Shown: positions 8,120 through 15,328, counted from the first letter of the stretch. The stretch is 17,659 nt of DNA from Acidobacteriota bacterium (GCA_029863825.1 JAOTUP010000008.1:1-17659); one strand, 5' to 3'. Program-made: numbers and translations. Notes: a model not told the origin generated them from the letters alone.

Positions 8120-8398
8120 ACTCTCGGTGTCTTCGACGCCTTTGGCGACAAACCCGAGATGGCGGATCGACATGAACTCGTTCGCTCTGTTCTCGGCGAT
8201 CTCGGCGACCATGCCGTCGCCGGGCGGGACCAGAAACCGGATTCGACTCCCTTCGCTTCACGAGCCCTCGAAGTAGGAGCCTTCGGCGAAGACCTTCGTC
8301 CACCGGGGATAGGTCTCGGCGCCGAACATGACCTCCCAGACGACTTCGACCGGCGACTTGATCGCGGTATTGAACTGGATTCTCTTGACGTTCGACAT
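8120..8398 (-). pseudogene. SRPBCC (START/Bet v1-like) protein, broken N-terminal part
   Basis: ATG at 8398 on the reverse strand has a good ribosome site (GAGGT, about six bases upstream). It starts MSNVKRIQFNTAIKSPVEVV, a typical SRPBCC opening, followed by a 'YPRWTKVFAEGSYFEGS' segment. The frame hits TGA at 8260-8258 after 46 codons. Continuing past it in the same frame gives SEGSRIRFLVPPGDGMVAEI and 'SIRHLGFVAKGVEDTES', clearly the next part of the same fold. The TGA sits where related proteins usually have Trp (a TGG to TGA change). Homology ends near 8120, where the nitroreductase remnant begins, so the C-terminal helix is lost. It is non-functional unless the TGA is a sequence error. 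Confidence 0.72.
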
Positions 8399-8431
8399 GC
8401 AGCACCTCGTGAGGAGTTTGTTCGCGAGAGT

Positions 8432-8701
8432 TTACGCCTCCTCCCGGTCCATCCACTTCTCGATCCGGGGAGGCTCGTAGGCCTCGATCTGGTCGAGAAG
8501 GGCCGCGGGCGATGGCTCGACGACGATCATCCGGCGGTGCTCGCGGCGGATGTAGCGCTCGGCCACGGCCCGGTCGATGAACTGGAGGAGGGGATCGTAG
8601 TAGCCCTCGACGTTCAGGAAGGCGCATGGCTTGGCGTGAATGCCGAGCTGCGCCCAGGTCAGGGTCTCGAAGATCTCCTCGAGGGTACCGAGGCCGCCGG
8701 G
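8432..8701 (-). pseudogene. LOG-family (TIGR00730) nucleotide phosphoribohydrolase, C-terminal half
   Basis: The reverse strand encodes 89 residues ending at TAA (8434-8432). They begin with the LOG signature PGGLGTLEEIFETLTWAQLG, followed by KPCAFLNVEGYYDPLL and the helical tail 'EHRRMIVVEPSPAALLDQI'. LOG proteins cleave cytokinin riboside monophosphates or purine nucleotides and were once annotated as lysine decarboxylases. The N-terminal nucleotide-binding half (SGG motif and the residues leading to PGG) is absent. Homology stops at 8701, and the opposite strand becomes the thioredoxin-like remnant from the very next base. The stop lies 33 bp upstream of the SRPBCC start, so LOG and SRPBCC may once have been neighbours. 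Confidence 0.78.
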
Positions 8702-9106
8702 ATCAAGCTCCTGCGCGAGAACGTCCCGTTCGTCATCACCGTCGTCATCATCGCGGGCGCCTGGCTCGCCCTGCGGACGACGGCGACCAAATTCGGGCCG
8801 GACTCCTCGTTCGACGCTCTGCTTGCCGAGGGCGAGCCGGTTGTCGTCGAGTTCTTCGGCAACACGTGAGTGGCCTGCCTCGCAGCAAGGCCCATCGTGA
8901 ATGGGATCGAACGAGACCTCGAAGGACGGGCCACCATGGTGCGCCTGGATCTCCTGAGTCAGGAGGGACGGCAGATCGCTCGTCGCTACGATGTCTCCGC
9001 CATCCCGACGATTCTCGTCTTCGATCGCGGACGGGGGCCTGTCTCTCGGCACATGGGCATTCCGGACCGCGAGAAGGTCGTGGGTAAGGTGCCAGCCCTG
9101 AGGTAG
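8702..9106 (+). pseudogene. Membrane-anchored thioredoxin-like protein; no start codon, TGA at first CxxC cysteine
   Basis: Read through one TGA, this frame gives about 134 residues: a membrane anchor (NVPFVITVVIIAGAWLAL), then PVVVEFFGNT-[TGA]-VACLAARP, then RLDLLSQEGRQIARRYDV, the cis-proline motif SAIPTILVF and an ending at TAG 9104-9106. This is a complete thioredoxin fold. The TGA (8867-8869, codon 56) falls exactly on the first redox Cys of the expected CVAC. It may be a Cys-to-stop mutation or a selenocysteine codon (UVAC). The 5' end abuts the reversed LOG remnant: the first homologous codon is ATC (8702), with no normal start beside it; GTG 8636 in frame would add unrelated residues. 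The truncation favours a relic. Confidence 0.7.
8867..8905 (+). promoter_or_regulatory. Candidate bacterial SECIS hairpin after TGA
   Basis: After the in-frame TGA, the bases CCCAT (8891-8895) and ATGGG (8901-8905) form a 5-bp stem with loop CGTGA. The loop begins 27 nt after the TGA and has G as its second base. Known bacterial SECIS elements have the apical loop about 16-37 nt downstream with a G in the first two loop positions. The stem is short, and such hairpins arise by chance in GC-rich DNA, so this is only a candidate. Confidence 0.22.
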
Positions 9107-9534
9107 CAGATTCGTTCGGCCCCGAATCTCTGATCCGACTAGCGAGGGACCTGACGCTGCCGGGCGCGGGCGTGCAAGCTGCACTCGTCGGCAGGCACTG
9201 GTGGTTCTAGATCGCGCGACCGCTCGCCTGGATTCTGGGATAGAGGTCGTACTCGCAGATCCAGGGCTTATCCAGCCAAGAACGTGTTGAAAGCGATTTC
9301 CGAGGCCCCGGCGCCCGCCAGCGGCAGCCGGGCGAAAGAACAGAAAATAGAGATGAAGAACCTGGTTGTTCTCATGCGGCGGAGTTCGGTGGTTTCACGC
9401 TGCGCCGCTGCTTGCCGCCGGCCCTGATGCTCTATGGATCCAACCGGAACGACAAGTGTCTGGTCCAGGAATGGTCGGATCTCTGAGAGAATCGCATTGG
9501 AGGTCAACTTCGCGTCGGATCAGGAGGTCTCTAG
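9107..9534. other. Degraded region without an intact gene
   Basis: About 430 bases between the thioredoxin remnant and the first secreted paralog. The reverse strand carries a creatininase-like N-terminal fragment (9421-9507). It also has a short stretch ending at TAG 9209-9207 that reads WLDKPWICEYDLYPRIQASG; this looks protein-like, but I cannot assign it. No other coding signal is convincing. The promoter of the downstream gene should lie in the right part, but I see no clear -35/-10 pair. Confidence 0.5.
9421..9507 (-). pseudogene. Creatininase-family N-terminal fragment (tentative)
   Basis: The reverse strand reads LTSNAILSEIRPFLDQTLVV then PVGSIEHQG. Creatininase-family amidohydrolases begin with a 'W.E....L..t.lvllPvGSiEqHGPHLP' pattern, and the similarity covers about 29 residues. 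The metal-binding EQHGPHLP has become EHQGRRQ, and the frame then loses all similarity. An in-frame TGA lies five codons upstream and there is no good start, so this is a fragment cut at both ends. The call rests on a short match from memory. Confidence 0.38.
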
Positions 9535-10953
9535 ATGAAGGACCGGATCAAGACAGCGACGCTCAGCGTGCTCCTTTTCGCCGGATTCGGAACGCCTGCC
9601 GTAGCCGGTACACTGCTCATCAGTGACTCGGTCTTCGAGGCGGCTCAGAAGGCTGAACGGCACCCCGCCCGGATCGTGGCGACCCTCCACATTCCGGATC
9701 AGCTCGACAGCCCTCTGCTCTGCGTCTATTACTCGAACACGACCAAGAAGGCCCACAAAGGTTGGGTTCGAGCGCATGCCGCGGTCCAGCACCAGAACGG
9801 AGACGCCGACACGGTCATCACTCTCGAGGGAAGGGTCAGCGAGAACAAGGTCTCCCTTTGCGAGCAGGTCCCCATACTGCGGTCAGGTGACTTCGTGACG
9901 GTAGAGATGTCGTTCGCGAAGATGCCCAGGTTGCGCAGCTCGCCGAATCGCACGGGAATGGCACGGGCATTGGCGGTGATTGCTCAAGACCTGACGGTGG
10001 AGGAGTTCCTTCCCGCGCTTCAGCCTTGCCCCGATCCGGATCCGCCCCCACAAATGGCCACGCTGATCACCGCCGATTCGGTCTTCGAGGCCACCCAGCG
10101 GGTCGAAAGGCACCCCACCCGGATCCTCCCGAACCTGATCGTCCCGACCCGACTCGAGAGCGCAGAGATCTGCGTCAACTATTCGAACACGGTCAGGAAA
10201 GCCAACAAGGGTCGAATCCAAGCGCGGGCCGCGATTCAGCCCCAGAATGGAGATGCGGCCACGGAGATGACGTTCAGCGGGGCGGTAGAGGCGAACCAGG
10301 CCATCCTGTGCCAACAAGCCCCGACTCTTGAGCCGGGTGATTTGGTGGCATTCGACGTTTCGTTCAAAGGAATGCCGAGGTTGCGCAACTCGGCGAACCG
10401 GACCGACAGAGCGCGGATCTCCGCCGTGGTCAGTCAGGATCTCACGCCGGCGGAGCTGGATCCCGCACATTGTCCGGATCCGAGCCCCGACCCAAACTGG
10501 ATTCCCAGCAACATCGTCTCTGCTGCGGACCAGGCGGCGGTCTCCAGACTCCTCAACGCAACACTCAAGACCCAGCTGTGGCGCTACAAGGGCGACAAGC
10601 CGACGAAGTGGACGGTCACCGGCCCGAAGACTCGAATAGTGTTCGGAGGGGTCTTCCTCGGCAATGTCGACCCCGCAACGACGGGCTACGGCAATACCAT
10701 CGCCGCCGCTGTCGCGGACTATGAAAAGAAGATGGGGCCGCTCAGGAAAGGTGCACCTCTGACCCCCGCCGACGTCAAGGGCCTGGAGTGGTACTCGGGC
10801 ATCGACTCGAGGCCCGGGCCGACCGCAGTCCGTCGTGACATCAACGGCCCCTTCTACGGTGAGTACTACCGGCAAAGCACCGGGGTCGTCGTCTCGTCTC
10901 CCTTGAGGACGATCGCCGAGGCGATCGCTTTCCTGAAGGCCGAGGGACTCTGA
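9535..10953 (+). CDS. Secreted two-repeat protein with novel C-terminal domain (paralog A)
   Basis: A 472-residue exported protein of unknown function. A signal peptide (1-24, ending PAVA) is followed by repeat 1 (about 26-158), a linker with CPDP at 165, repeat 2 (about 176-308), a second CPDP at 313, and a C-terminal domain (about 326-472). The repeats are exactly 150 residues apart and share ISDSVFEA/ITADSVFEA, ERHP.RI, C..YSN..KA.KG, QNGDA and GMPRLR-type strings. Each has two cysteines 46 apart (63/109 and 213/259), probably a disulfide. The C-terminal domain has TTGYGNTIAAAV, DYEKKMGPL, LEWY, RRD and GEYYR and is shared with the gene at 12158. A strong AGGAGG (9522-9527) lies seven bases before ATG 9535. 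I cannot name the family. Confidence 0.85.
   Translation: MKDRIKTATLSVLLFAGFGTPAVAGTLLISDSVFEAAQKAERHPARIVATLHIPDQLDSPLLCVYYSNTTKKAHKGWVRAHAAVQHQNGDADTVITLEGRVSENKVSLCEQVPILRSGDFVTVEMSFAKMPRLRSSPNRTGMARALAVIAQDLTVEEFLPALQPCPDPDPPPQMATLITADSVFEATQRVERHPTRILPNLIVPTRLESAEICVNYSNTVRKANKGRIQARAAIQPQNGDAATEMTFSGAVEANQAILCQQAPTLEPGDLVAFDVSFKGMPRLRNSANRTDRARISAVVSQDLTPAELDPAHCPDPSPDPNWIPSNIVSAADQAAVSRLLNATLKTQLWRYKGDKPTKWTVTGPKTRIVFGGVFLGNVDPATTGYGNTIAAAVADYEKKMGPLRKGAPLTPADVKGLEWYSGIDSRPGPTAVRRDINGPFYGEYYRQSTGVVVSSPLRTIAEAIAFLKAEGL
9610..10458 (+). repeat. Intragenic tandem duplication, 450-bp period
   Basis: The segments at about 9610-10008 and 10060-10458 encode two copies of the same domain, in register every 450 bp. 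Short runs are nearly identical in DNA, such as the ERHP codons near 9656 and 10106. The other paralog (12158-13576) has the same two-repeat layout with a period of about 146 residues and lower internal similarity, so the duplication probably predates the split of the paralogs. Confidence 0.8.
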
Positions 10954-11276
10954 GCCGCAGAAGGAAGATGCGCAGATCCTGATGACGAGGGAAACGCGGG
11001 GCAGAGAAAAGCCCCGGTCACCAGTGAAAAGCGTCGACAAAGCGGTGACGAAAGAACCTGAGAAGCGCCCTTCGTCTACCGGGTAGGGAATGTCGGGGCG
11101 GTTGCCGCCTGATCGGCGGCACCTCGATCGAATGCCTCATGTAGACTCGACCTATCTGCCAATGCCAAGCGGTGCGATTGAACCCTCGCTAGCTAGTTCC
11201 CCATCGCTCGACGCGTGGAACAACGAGGTCCTCCCTGACTGATCCCAAGGATGCCACAGTCGAGACTCCCGGTCCT
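10954..11276. other. Intergenic region upstream of the Crp-type regulator
   Basis: About 320 bases with no recognisable gene. It contains two hairpins: CGGGGC/GCCCCG at 10997-11016, and TGCCGCC/GGCGGCA at 11103-11121 with a 5-base loop. Neither is followed by a T-run. The right end carries the regulator's start region, including a GAGG site at 11225-11228. No Crp-like TGTGA-N6-TCACA site was found. Confidence 0.5.
10997..11016 (+). terminator. Possible terminator hairpin after paralog A
   Basis: CGGGGC, an 8-base loop (agagaaaa) and GCCCCG form a 6-bp GC stem 43 bases after the stop of paralog A. There is no T-rich tail, so it may be only a pause or RNA-stabilising hairpin. Confidence 0.3.
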
Positions 11277-11987
11277 TTGGGAGTCCTCGGCGCTTCGCGC
11301 CTTTTCGGGCGCCTCGACCGGGAGGTTCTCCGGCAACTCAGGGACGATTTCCACGGCGAGCATATCGAGTCGGGGCAGGTGATTCCGCGAGAGCGGCTCT
11401 CTGCGGAGTTCTTTATCGTCGAGGGCGGTCGCGTGGAGCGTGTCTACTCGGATCGTGAATCGGGCCGAGAGCTGACCCTGGAGACACTCAGATCGGGAGG
11501 TGGCTTCAGCCTCCTCTCCGTGCTCGACGGCGAGCCCTCACAGAACATGACCGTAGCCGCTGAGACTTCGAGCCTCCTCGCGGTGCCGGTCTCCGTCCTG
11601 CGCCGCTGGCTACCGATGTACCCCGATCTGAGCGCCGCTTTCTTCAGGGAGCTCTCAGAGCAGCTGCGACGGCTCGAGAGCCTTGCCGGGGAACTTGCCT
11701 GCTCCAACACCCTGACCCGGCTCGCACGATTGCTCGTGCATCATGCGGTCGACCATTCTTCGAGTCTCTTGGAGTCTCACGAACATCTGCCGCTCGAGAT
11801 CGATCTCACGCAAGAAGAGCTGGCGCGGATGATCGGCTCGGTTCGCGTCGTCGTAAACCGGCACCTTCAGACCCTGAGCCGGCTCGATGCGGTCGAGCTG
11901 GAGAGAGGCAAGATTCGGATCAGGGATTTCGAGCGGCTCTCCGAGCTCTGCGAGCTCCCGCTGCGCGAGCACTTGCGCGCCGGCTGA
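11277..11987 (+). CDS. Crp/Fnr-family transcription regulator
   Basis: A 236-residue regulator from the TTG start. It has an N-terminal cyclic-nucleotide-binding-like beta-roll (about 5-120; RLFGRLDREVLRQL, FFIVEGGRVERVYSDRE, GGFSLLSVLDGEPS), a dimerisation helix (about 128-160) and a C-terminal winged HTH (about 172-225; DLTQEELARMIGSVRVVVNR). It lacks the Fnr N-terminal cysteine cluster, so it is Crp-like; its ligand is unknown. The frame is open upstream to 11193 but holds no ATG or GTG. TTG 11277 has a poor ribosome site. CTG 11235 has GAGG six bases upstream and would give MTDPKDATVETPGPLGVLG, a more natural N-terminus. It lies between the two secreted paralogs on their strand and may control them and the downstream oxidases. 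Confidence 0.87.
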   Translation: MGVLGASRLFGRLDREVLRQLRDDFHGEHIESGQVIPRERLSAEFFIVEGGRVERVYSDRESGRELTLETLRSGGGFSLLSVLDGEPSQNMTVAAETSSLLAVPVSVLRRWLPMYPDLSAAFFRELSEQLRRLESLAGELACSNTLTRLARLLVHHAVDHSSSLLESHEHLPLEIDLTQEELARMIGSVRVVVNRHLQTLSRLDAVELERGKIRIRDFERLSELCELPLREHLRAG

Positions 11988-12105
11988 GTCCTCGCGGCAC
12001 GGCCTGCTTCTGTAACTTTGGTTGCTGCGGCAGTGGTGCGTCTTGAGTAGGGTGCGTCCGAACGGAGCTGGAGCTCCTTCGTGGATGACCTGATTCAAGG
12101 AGCAG

Positions 12106-12118
12106 AGATTTGAAATCT
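12106..12118. promoter_or_regulatory. AT-rich 13-bp palindrome, possible operator
   Basis: AGATTT-G-AAATCT is a perfect inverted repeat 40 bases before the start of paralog B and about 120 bases after the Crp-type gene. It stands out in GC-rich DNA. It overlaps a possible TTG start (12110) and does not resemble the classical Crp site. Regulatory function is a guess. Confidence 0.2.
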
Positions 12119-12157
12119 ACACCGCGAGACAATAGCCCTGCACGAGGAGTGGACCTC

Positions 12158-13576
12158 ATGAGAAGCGCAATCGCTGTCCTCGCCCTTCTCGTTGCCTTTG
12201 CCGGCCGGCCCGCCTTTGCCCAGTCGGCGAACCGGATGGAGACGTTCATCATCTCGGAGGGTCAGCACCCGGACGCCTACCAGCACGCCCTCGTTGTACC
12301 TCACGACAGTGAAGGCAGAGTCCAGATCTGCTTTGGCTACGCCAACGACGGCCGGCTCGGCGGTGAAGGCTATCTTCGTGGCACTGCCACGGTGACTCGC
12401 GTGGACCCGGACTCCGACGAGGTCAGGACCTGGAAGATCAAGAAGCGCGGCGGCATCCAGAAAAACAAGTGGCTTCGGTGCGTCGATTTCGGCCCGGTTC
12501 ACGAGGGTGACACCGTCGTGTTCGACTACACGATGAGAAAGTTCCCGCGGATCCGCGGCGCGACGATCCACATTCGCAGTAGCATCGGCGAAGATCGCAT
12601 GCGGCTCGATGAGCTCCGCGGACCGGAAGGCACGGGGAATCTCGGCGAGCCGATCGAGTTCTACCACCGAGTGCGCAGTAACGTAAGCGAATCCGGCAAG
12701 CACCCGAAAACCTGGCAACAGGCGTTTGTCGTTCCCGCCACGAGCGTTGCGGAAACGATTCATTTCTGCTTTGGCTACGGAAACGACTTCAAGAAGGCCA
12801 ACAAGGGCTCCTTCAGGGCCAGGGCGGAGATTTCCCGAACCGATCCCGACACAGGAGAGGTGACGCGTGAGAGTCTCAGGGTCAAGGCCAAACTGGAAGC
12901 CAACAAGGCCAAACGGTGCAAAGACATCGGCCGCGTGTCCCTCGGCGATTCAGTCGTCGTCGACTACACGTTCACCGGCTTTCCGAGAGTCAAGAGCGAT
13001 CAAACGTTCCAGATCAAGACCGGAATCGGACCCAAACCGATGGCGGACAGGGAAATCTACGGTCCGCCCCCGGAGCGGCCAGGTGGGAATCCCGGTCCCC
13101 CGAATCCGAATCCAAGTCCAGAGCCGGCCCCCAACCCCGGCGGCAACATTTCGGCCGCCGATCAGCTTGCTGCATCTTCGCTCTTGTACAAGTCCGTCAG
13201 AACCCAGCTGTGGCGTTTCAGGAACAATCAGCCCAAACACTGGACGGTGATCGGTCCGAGAACTCAATTGGGGAACGGTTTAGGCGGCGTCAACCCGAAC
13301 ACGACAGGCTACGGTGACACGATCACCGCGGCGGTGAAAGACTACGAACGCAAGATGGGACCACTTCCCTCGGGAAGCGGCCTGAGCGCCAGCGATGTGG
13401 CGGCGCTCGAGTGGTACCAGAAGATCAACACTGCTTCCGGTCCGACGTCGATCCGCAGAGACGGAGGTGGCACCTTCCACGGTGAGTACTATCGAGTTGG
13501 TCGAGGAAGCATCCACCGGAGCGGATTCAGCAGCATTACGGCGGTAGTCAACTGGTTCAAGTCGCAGGGCCTCTAG
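12158..13576 (+). CDS. Secreted two-repeat protein with novel C-terminal domain (paralog B)
   Basis: A 472-residue exported protein, the same length as paralog A. Signal peptide 1-21 (ends PAFA), repeat 1 (about 27-143), repeat 2 (about 168-291), a Pro/Asn/Gly linker (302-330, PPNPNPSPEPAPNPGGN) and the shared C-terminal domain (330-472). Each repeat has two cysteines 50 apart (58/108 and 204/254), with ICFGYAN and FCFGYGN replacing the CVYYSN of paralog A. The C-terminal domain keeps AADQ, RTQLWR, TTGYGDTITAAV, DYERKMGPL, LEWY, GPTSIRRD and GEYYR, and aligns almost without gaps to paralog A. ATG 12158 is chosen for its GAGGAG (12144-12149) and directly following signal peptide; TTG 12110 with AAGGAG upstream would add 16 residues. 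The function is unknown. Confidence 0.85.
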   Translation: MRSAIAVLALLVAFAGRPAFAQSANRMETFIISEGQHPDAYQHALVVPHDSEGRVQICFGYANDGRLGGEGYLRGTATVTRVDPDSDEVRTWKIKKRGGIQKNKWLRCVDFGPVHEGDTVVFDYTMRKFPRIRGATIHIRSSIGEDRMRLDELRGPEGTGNLGEPIEFYHRVRSNVSESGKHPKTWQQAFVVPATSVAETIHFCFGYGNDFKKANKGSFRARAEISRTDPDTGEVTRESLRVKAKLEANKAKRCKDIGRVSLGDSVVVDYTFTGFPRVKSDQTFQIKTGIGPKPMADREIYGPPPERPGGNPGPPNPNPSPEPAPNPGGNISAADQLAASSLLYKSVRTQLWRFRNNQPKHWTVIGPRTQLGNGLGGVNPNTTGYGDTITAAVKDYERKMGPLPSGSGLSASDVAALEWYQKINTASGPTSIRRDGGGTFHGEYYRVGRGSIHRSGFSSITAVVNWFKSQGL

Positions 13577-13801
13577 CTTGGCACTTGGCGCGGAGGAGCT
13601 TGACGCCGACGTCGATGCCCCGGCGTTACGTGGTGCGGGACGACCACGCCGGTAGCGAAGGAGCAGCGTCAGCGAGTTCGTGAAGCAGCAGGCGCGCTGC
13701 ATCATGGTGTGACCCGTAGCGTCTGTATCCCGCCTGCATCCAGTGATCGGCGAGGGTTTCGCCTATGGATAGGAACCTGATATACACGTGGGGAACTTTC
13801 C

Positions 13802-13808
13802 AAGGAGG
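13802..13808 (+). promoter_or_regulatory. Strong Shine-Dalgarno site of the radical-copper oxidase
   Basis: AAGGAGG lies seven bases before ATG 13816. It settles the start there rather than at ATG 13765, and places the signal peptide at the true N-terminus. Confidence 0.85.
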
Positions 13809-13815
13809 ATTCGCG

Positions 13816-15309
13816 ATGCGAGTTGCCTCGAGGCCCCTCGTTCTTGGCTGCCTGCTCATTCCGGGAGCGTTCTTGGCCACCCCGAGCGTAGGTCAGGGTG
13901 ACCCCGCGCGCGTCGGCCGCTGGGAGGCTCCCAAACCATGGCCGATCACCGGGATTCACGCCGCCGTGCTGCCGACCGCCGAGGTCATGCATCTGACCTA
14001 CCTGGAAGTCGAAACCGAGCTCGAAACCGCCGCCACGGTCTGGAATCCAAGGACCGGCAACTTCCGCGACGTCTCCCCTGGGTTTGGCGATATGTTCTGC
14101 GCCGGTCACAGCCTCCTGCCGTCAGGGGAGCTCTTCGTCGCCGGAGGATTCGCCGGGCTGGAGCAGTTCCTATGCAACGGGCGAGGCGTGAAGCCCGCCC
14201 ACATTTTCGACCCGTTCTCCTACAAGTGGAGAAAGGTCGGCAACATGAGCTTTGCGCGTTTTTATCCGACCGTCTTCAGCCTCGCCGATGGTCGGCAGCT
14301 GATCATCGGTGGGCAGGGAGAGAACTGCCAGTACATTCCCATCATGGAGACCCTCAGTCTCGACGAGAAGCTCAATCGGGTTCGCGGCCCCAGCCGGATC
14401 ATGAAGGACTACCCCCGCGCCTTCCTTCTCAGTGACGGCAGGGTGGTTCATGTGGGAGTCGAGCCGACCACGTCCTACCTGGACAAGAAACTGAAGTTCT
14501 GGAAGTCCGTCACGGTTACCAACCTCGGTCGAATCCGCTACGAGCCGACCGCCTTCTACGTCCCGGGATATCGGGATCGAGTCATGATCTGCGGTGGTTA
14601 TCAAACCGAGTGGCCTGACGGTACTCGTGACAACCCCACGGCAACCTGCGAGGCGATCGACGCACTGTCTGCAAACCCGTCCTGGCGCTCGATGGCTCCG
14701 ATGGCTGCTGCCCGCGGCGACATCAACTCGGTGATTCTTCCGGACGGCAAGGTTCTGGTCGTGGGCGGAGGCGAGCATCATCGCTACACGGCGCCACGGC
14801 TCAAGCCCGAGCTCTACGATCCGGCGACTAATACGTGGACTACGATGGCTCCTGAGCGTTTCGGCAGGATGTACCACTCAACGGCCGTGTTGCTTCCGGA
14901 CGGCCGCGTTCTGTCTGCCGGCCAAGACAACCTCGATGGGACGGCACCCGAGAGCGGAAAGTGGGGCGAGATCTTCAGCCCACCATACTTGTTCCGAGGC
15001 AAGCGCCCGGTCGTTCGCGGCGTACCTGCCGACGCTGACTACGACTCGACGATCCCGATGAGAGTCAAGAAAACCAAGGCCGCGAAGGTCGGGCGTGTCG
15101 TTCTCATCGGCCTGTCGGCGGTGACCCATTCGCACAATTCAGGTCAGCGGTACGTCCCGCTCGAATTTACGCCGACCGGGAAACGGACTCTGGAGGCAAA
15201 GATCACAGCCAATGCCAATCTCGCTCCTCCAGGGTATTACATGCTCTTCGTCCTCAACGACAAGGGGGTCCCTTCGGTGGCTCAGATCATCCGGATCAAC
15301 CTCGGCTAG
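13816..15309 (+). CDS. Secreted radical-copper oxidase (galactose/glyoxal oxidase-like)
   Basis: A 497-residue exported kelch-propeller oxidase. The signal peptide is about 1-26, followed by propeller repeats with GG and 'DGR.L..GG' turns (about 40-385), then an early-set C-terminal domain (about 395-497). Such enzymes oxidise primary alcohols or aldehydes with O2, giving H2O2, using one copper and a Cys-Tyr cofactor. All residues of that site are visible: Cys95 (DMFCAG), Tyr150 (ARFYPT), Tyr353-His354 (RMYHSTAVLLPDGR) and His438 (VTHSHNSGQR). They match Cys/Tyr/Tyr/His/His of galactose oxidase and glyoxal oxidase. The FYPT context resembles glyoxal oxidase more than galactose oxidase. The substrate is unknown. 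A multicopper oxidase follows 149 bp downstream. Confidence 0.88.
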   Translation: MRVASRPLVLGCLLIPGAFLATPSVGQGDPARVGRWEAPKPWPITGIHAAVLPTAEVMHLTYLEVETELETAATVWNPRTGNFRDVSPGFGDMFCAGHSLLPSGELFVAGGFAGLEQFLCNGRGVKPAHIFDPFSYKWRKVGNMSFARFYPTVFSLADGRQLIIGGQGENCQYIPIMETLSLDEKLNRVRGPSRIMKDYPRAFLLSDGRVVHVGVEPTTSYLDKKLKFWKSVTVTNLGRIRYEPTAFYVPGYRDRVMICGGYQTEWPDGTRDNPTATCEAIDALSANPSWRSMAPMAAARGDINSVILPDGKVLVVGGGEHHRYTAPRLKPELYDPATNTWTTMAPERFGRMYHSTAVLLPDGRVLSAGQDNLDGTAPESGKWGEIFSPPYLFRGKRPVVRGVPADADYDSTIPMRVKKTKAAKVGRVVLIGLSAVTHSHNSGQRYVPLEFTPTGKRTLEAKITANANLAPPGYYMLFVLNDKGVPSVAQIIRINLG

Positions 15310-15313
15310 ATTA

Positions 15314-15328
15314 GGCTCGTGAGGAGCC
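15314..15328 (+). terminator. Weak hairpin after the copper oxidase
   Basis: GGCTC/GAGCC with a 5-base loop starts four bases after the stop codon, followed by a 12-bp perfect palindrome at 15340-15351 (GACCGCGCGGTC). No T-run is present, so transcription may continue into the multicopper oxidase. Confidence 0.25.

Noticed and set aside
8258..8869. Genome-wide TGA reassignment to an amino acid
   Set aside because: TGA ends many intact genes here (phosphatase, tnaA, small membrane protein, paralog A, Crp-type), so it is a normal stop.
8063..8869. 268-codon forward open frame spanning the graveyard
   Set aside because: Its first 213 codons are antisense to the SRPBCC and LOG remnants; only the end is real thioredoxin sequence.
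11103..11121. GC hairpin as a terminator
   Set aside because: No T-run follows and it is 150 bases from the preceding stop, so the assignment is not supported.
13577..13815. Possible small reverse-strand gene between paralog B and the copper oxidase
   Set aside because: The reverse frame has an orderly-looking stretch but no start signal, no motif and no recognisable family.
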